Source: Chloroflexota bacterium
GTDB taxonomy: Bacteria > Chloroflexota > Anaerolineae > J102
Direction of reading: 5' to 3'
Assembly (NCBI GenBank): GCA_013152695.1
Contig: JAADFV010000031.1
Span: forward strand, 1-9,461
Length of the DNA: 9,461 nucleotides
Shown here: piece by piece, positions 6,610 to 9,461 of the stretch
How positions within the stretch are numbered: position 1 is the first letter of the stretch
Layout of the letters: each line of letters opens with the position of its first letter
Position numbers and translations under genes: made by a program
Notes under the pieces: generated by a model
Databases searched by the model: none
What the model was told of the DNA's origin: nothing
What the model saw: the letters and a program-made list of their open reading frames with translations, nothing else

Positions 6610-8364
6610 TCAACAAGAGTTATTACGCTCTTGGTTCAGGTGGATCGTAATTTGCGTACCCCGAGAGTGCTCAGAAATGATGGTGAGGGTAGCACCGATA
6701 AGCTCGGCGCGTTCTTGTAACCCCAGCAGGCCAAAATGGCCCGTGGCGGCAAACTCGGCAGGATTATCGGGTACGCTGAAACCACTACCGTCGTCACTAA
6801 TCGTCAAGGTGATAGCACCATCGCTGCCAAAATCCAGGAAAATACTCACGTGCTCCGCCTGGGCATGGCGAATCACGTTGCTTACAGCCTCCTGCGCCAT
6901 ACGATAAAGAGCCAGCTCACAGGTAAAAGGAAGCCGTTGCGACGATCCCTGCTGCTGGAAAATCGTTTTCATGCCGGTGGCTTCTCCGGTTTCCTTGAGA
7001 AGCATTTTCAGGGCTGTGACCAAGCCCAAATCTTCAAGGTAGATGGGGCGGAGAGCGCGTACAAATCGTCGTAGATCGTCGATGCTTTGCTCGGCCAACT
7101 GCTGGATATCGGCCATCATCCGGCTCACTTTGGGATTCGATGTTTCCATCTGGGCAAATTGGGCGCGTTGGTTGAGGGCGATCAGGGCTTGCAAGGTGTC
7201 GTCATGCAGTTCACGGGCCAGGCGCTTGCGTTCCTCCTCCTGCCCCGCCGTGATCGCACCGATATAGCTGCGCAGATTTTGTTGCGCCAGTTTGACTTTT
7301 TGAGCGAGATGAATGAGTTCGCGTTGTAAACGGCGGATTTCAGCAATACCGCCAACAGGCTCCTCGATGGGCTCGAACTGGCCCCAGGCCAGGGCCGCGG
7401 CCCGTGCCTCCAGCCGTTGCAGCGGTTGCACGATTTGACGAGCACCAAACCACAGGGCGACCAGGGCCATCAGCAACACCGGCACTAAAATCAAGGGAGC
7501 AAAGAGGGTCGTGCGTAGGAGAGGGCTCGAGACAGCCTCCCATGGCTCTGACAGCACCAGGGCCCAACCCGTGGGCGAAATCGGGCTGAATGCCACCACG
7601 TGCTCTCCCCTACCGGTTTGGATGAAGGTGGTCCCTTGTTCGCCGCGCAGCGCCGCTGCCACGCCGGCATGCGCCGGTAATGACTCAGACTCGTCCAGGT
7701 TACTCGCCCGAAAGAGCACCTGATTGTTGGCATCGACAATAAAGGCGTTTGCCTCGACATTGCCCACAAAGCCACCGCCAAGAATGGGCGCCGCCAACAT
7801 TTCCGGCGAAAAGGCGCCGATAGCGACAGCATTACCAGGCTGTACCGCTGCCACAAAGACGAGATATCGGCCGCTGAGTTCATCGACAGCCGGAGCAGTA
7901 AACGTGGGATTTTCGTTTACATTGGCAAGGAGATCAGCCACCACTCCAGCCAGCTTTCGTTCTGCGAGCGTGAACCATAAGGTATTGTCTACACCGGTAG
8001 CCAACACATCGCCCGACGGCTCGAGAACAGCAACGCCGCCGTCAAAATCTTTGAAAAGCAAAGTTTCATTGGTCAAAAGTGTTTCTGGGGTGGCGCCTTC
8101 GGCAATGCTCACCGCCAGACTTTGCATGAGAACACCGCGATGCTGCAGTTGAGCGCTGATGGCCAATGCCGCTGTTCGTGCGGCCCGCTCATCACGTTCG
8201 CCTACGAGCGTACGCATGGCGCGCTGGTGCAAGCCCAGGCCACCGAAGGTGATAAGCAACAGTAACAGCAACAGTGGTAGAAGGGTGACAAAAAAGAGGT
8301 GCAGAGACAGACTTCTACCTAGGAATGAACTTGCGCCGGCCTGGCGCGGCGGCAACGAACCCAT
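6610..8364 (-). CDS. Sensor histidine kinase, NarL-partner (HisKA_3) type with dCache-like sensor
   Basis: A 584-residue membrane kinase. TM1 is at about 19-44 and TM2 at about 284-307. Between them lies an extracytoplasmic region of about 240 residues. Its features (VAVLEPSGDVLATG at 111, NAFIVDANNQVLFRAS at 206, VAFSPISPTGWALVLSEPWE at 257) are typical of the membrane-distal and membrane-proximal halves of a double Cache sensor, a ligand-binding fold. A HAMP-like segment (about 308-362) leads to the HisKA_3 H-box QEEERKRLARELHDDTLQAL, with phospho-acceptor His387. DxxxQ (Asp388, Gln392) is the motif linked to phosphatase activity in this family, so it may be bifunctional. The ATPase domain shows the N-box EAVSNVIRHA (Asn496), DDGSGF (524-529) and GHFGLLGLQERAE (542-554). 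It starts 2 nt after the regulator stop, with no strong ribosome-binding site, so its translation is probably coupled to the regulator. The ligand is not deducible. Confidence 0.95.
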   Translation of the reverse strand: MGSLPPRQAGASSFLGRSLSLHLFFVTLLPLLLLLLLITFGGLGLHQRAMRTLVGERDERAARTAALAISAQLQHRGVLMQSLAVSIAEGATPETLLTNETLLFKDFDGGVAVLEPSGDVLATGVDNTLWFTLAERKLAGVVADLLANVNENPTFTAPAVDELSGRYLVFVAAVQPGNAVAIGAFSPEMLAAPILGGGFVGNVEANAFIVDANNQVLFRASNLDESESLPAHAGVAAALRGEQGTTFIQTGRGEHVVAFSPISPTGWALVLSEPWEAVSSPLLRTTLFAPLILVPVLLMALVALWFGARQIVQPLQRLEARAAALAWGQFEPIEEPVGGIAEIRRLQRELIHLAQKVKLAQQNLRSYIGAITAGQEEERKRLARELHDDTLQALIALNQRAQFAQMETSNPKVSRMMADIQQLAEQSIDDLRRFVRALRPIYLEDLGLVTALKMLLKETGEATGMKTIFQQQGSSQRLPFTCELALYRMAQEAVSNVIRHAQAEHVSIFLDFGSDGAITLTISDDGSGFSVPDNPAEFAATGHFGLLGLQERAELIGATLTIISEHSRGTQITIHLNQERNNSC

Positions 8365-8366
8365 CT

Positions 8367-9062
8367 TCAGCTCTCGTCCAGTTCACCCAAATCAGGATCC
8401 AACCACCCCAACGATACCGCCCGCATTACCGCCTCCGTGCGGCTATTTGCTTGCAGCCTGCCAAAAGTTTTGGCCAGATGCCCCTGAACGGTACGGCCGC
8501 TAATCCCCAGGTATCGCCCGATTGCTTTATTGGTGAGCCCCTTGGCGGCCAGGGCGAGAACCTCCAGCTCCCGCTTGGATAGCGGCTCGATCACAGAGGG
8601 CTCTTGATACATGCTGAGCTGGCTGAGCACCTTGTGGGCGACGGCCGGGTCCAGGACAGAACGACCGGCGTTGACATCGCGGACAGCCTGCATAAGCTCG
8701 TTTGGCGAGGCTGTCTTCAGGACATAGCCGTTAGCTCCGGCACGTAACACCGCCAAGACATAGGGATCATCGTCATAAGCAGTGAGGATGAGAACACCAA
8801 TCTCGCGATGATGCTCACGAATCCAGCGGGTCACATCGATCCCGGAGGCGTAGGGCATCTGGATATCAAGAATGGCAACATCAGGTTGAAACTGCCAGAT
8901 CAAAGTCTTGGCCTGCTCACCATCCTCTGCCTCGGCGATCACCTGAATATCATCTGAGCGCTGTAAAAACTGGCGGATCCCTGCCCGCACCACGGCGTGA
9001 TCGTCAGCCAAAAGCACTCTGATCGAAGTTGGGTGTGGCGAGGTTTGTTCTCTTGGCATCAT
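8367..9062 (-). CDS. Two-component response regulator, LuxR/NarL family
   Basis: A 231-residue regulator. The receiver domain spans about 13-130, with acidic pocket Asp20-Asp21, phospho-acceptor Asp66 (VAILDIQMP), Thr94 and Lys116 all in place. A linker of about 25 residues leads to the LuxR-type helix-turn-helix (about 158-218): LSKRELEVLALAAKGLTNKA, then IGRYLGISGRTVQGHLAKTF with the recognition helix. It lacks the more usual TVKxH, having TVQGH. It is the partner of the kinase that begins 2 nt after its stop. Since it precedes an ABC exporter on the same strand, the exporter is its likely target. ATG 9062 and ATG 9059 (MM) are both possible starts. Neither has a clear Shine-Dalgarno sequence; GGGACGA lies about 5 nt upstream of the first. 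The first ATG overlaps the stop of a small doubtful ORF (ATGA). Confidence 0.95.
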   Translation of the reverse strand: MMPREQTSPHPTSIRVLLADDHAVVRAGIRQFLQRSDDIQVIAEAEDGEQAKTLIWQFQPDVAILDIQMPYASGIDVTRWIREHHREIGVLILTAYDDDPYVLAVLRAGANGYVLKTASPNELMQAVRDVNAGRSVLDPAVAHKVLSQLSMYQEPSVIEPLSKRELEVLALAAKGLTNKAIGRYLGISGRTVQGHLAKTFGRLQANSRTEAVMRAVSLGWLDPDLGELDES

Positions 9063-9343
9063 ACTATTCGTCCCAAACCCTTACTGTACACAAGCAGAAC
9101 ACCTTTTTCGGTTTCAATCCGATAGAAAATCCAATCCTTGTACGCATCGTCAGTAGTGTTCACATACTCCAGGGTAGGGCGTTCTTTGCGATCAGAACTC
9201 CGAAGACGTTTATGGTTGTTCAGAAGTGGATACTCGGTATGCATGGGAACTCGTTCTCTCAAGCCTCTAGAAACAGGGAAAGAGGAAGGATTAATCGTAC
9301 TGGCTAAGTACAAACACAGAAGTTTGGTCGGATAAGAAAACAC
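9059..9343 (-). CDS. Doubtful small ORF overlapping the response regulator start
   Basis: A 94-codon frame starting with GTG at 9343; an internal ATG at 9244 would give 61 residues. The product matches no family I recognise. Its C-terminal half (RPTLEYVNTTDDAYKDWIFY, then RIETEKGVLLVYSKGLGRIV) has a protein-like mix of residues; the N-terminal part looks less so. Its TGA overlaps the regulator ATG in an ATGA junction, an arrangement common for co-translated genes. Against it: no strong ribosome-binding site before either start, the GTG lies next to a dispersed-repeat remnant, and plus-strand frames of similar length cover the same bases. It may be a leader peptide, a decayed gene, or chance. 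Confidence 0.25.
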   Translation of the reverse strand: MFSYPTKLLCLYLASTINPSSFPVSRGLRERVPMHTEYPLLNNHKRLRSSDRKERPTLEYVNTTDDAYKDWIFYRIETEKGVLLVYSKGLGRIV

Positions 9344-9347
9344 AATG

Positions 9348-9436
9348 TGTCACCCTGAGCGGATCGAATATACAACTGACATGGCCACGAAACGCTAGCG
9401 AAGGGTCTCGCGGTAGATAAATCGCTAGATTCTTCA
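9348..9436. repeat. Dispersed-repeat remnant (TGTCACCCTGAGC ... GCGAAGGGTCTCGCG)
   Basis: TGTCACCCTGAGCGG (9348-9362) and GCGAAGGGTCTCGCG (9398-9412), followed by CGCTAGATTCTTCACTAG (9423-9440), resemble the halves of a non-coding dispersed repeat familiar from many environmental genomes, in which the first two parts are normally almost contiguous. Here about 35 bp lie between them. No coding frame or known promoter is visible in 9344-9461. The resemblance is from memory, not a search. Confidence 0.5.
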
Positions 9437-9461
9437 CTAGAATTGGCACCACGATGGGCCT

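Noticed and set aside
9063..9343. Sigma-70-type promoter before the response regulator
   Set aside because: I searched the minus strand for TTGACA/TATAAT-like pairs. Candidates such as TTGAAA with TACAGT have a 23-bp spacer, so none is supported.

Overview
The window holds one coherent locus read entirely on the minus strand: a two-component regulatory pair followed by a complete YbhGFSR-type ABC-2 exporter. A partial YHS-domain gene runs off the left edge. No rRNA, tRNA, CRISPR array or transposase gene is visible. Taxonomy cannot be fixed from the sequence. Moderate GC, a histidine kinase with a large Cache-type sensor next to a NarL-type regulator, a YHS-domain mini-protein and two kinds of dispersed intergenic repeat (CGCNNAG-periodic palindrome; TGTCACCCTGAGC...GAAGGGTCTCGCG) together suggest an environmental bacterium, most likely Chloroflexota (Anaerolineae-like). 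This is a low-confidence inference.

Layout in the direction of transcription (right to left). 9063-9461 is an upstream region with a dispersed-repeat remnant and a doubtful 94-codon ORF that overlaps the next gene by 4 bp. 8367-9062 is a LuxR/NarL-type response regulator. 6610-8364 is a sensor histidine kinase with a double-Cache-like extracytoplasmic domain. 6442-6609 is a 168-bp spacer with two inverted repeats and is the only large gap inside the cluster. 4465-6441 is a tandem two-NBD ABC ATPase, 3332-4468 and 2197-3330 are two ABC-2 permeases, and 622-2184 is an HlyD/YbhG-like adaptor with an enlarged coiled coil. The exporter genes are separated by -4, +1 and +12 nt, so they are almost certainly co-transcribed and partly translationally coupled. 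497-593 is a palindromic dispersed repeat just after the last gene, and 1-156 is the start of a YHS-domain protein.

Proposed working: the kinase senses an extracytoplasmic ligand or envelope state and phosphorylates Asp66 of the regulator. The regulator would then control the exporter, perhaps through the inverted repeats in the 168-bp spacer. The ATPase powers the two permeases and the adaptor extends outward. The substrate (drug, lipid, peptide or ion) cannot be read from the sequence. In E. coli the related ybhGFSR genes are controlled by a TetR-family repressor (CecR/YbhH); here a two-component system takes that position.

No wholly new system is evident. The less usual points are the asymmetric ATPase (first NBD lacks the Q-loop Gln and switch His), the very long adaptor hairpin with recurring motifs, and the inverted-repeat spacer.
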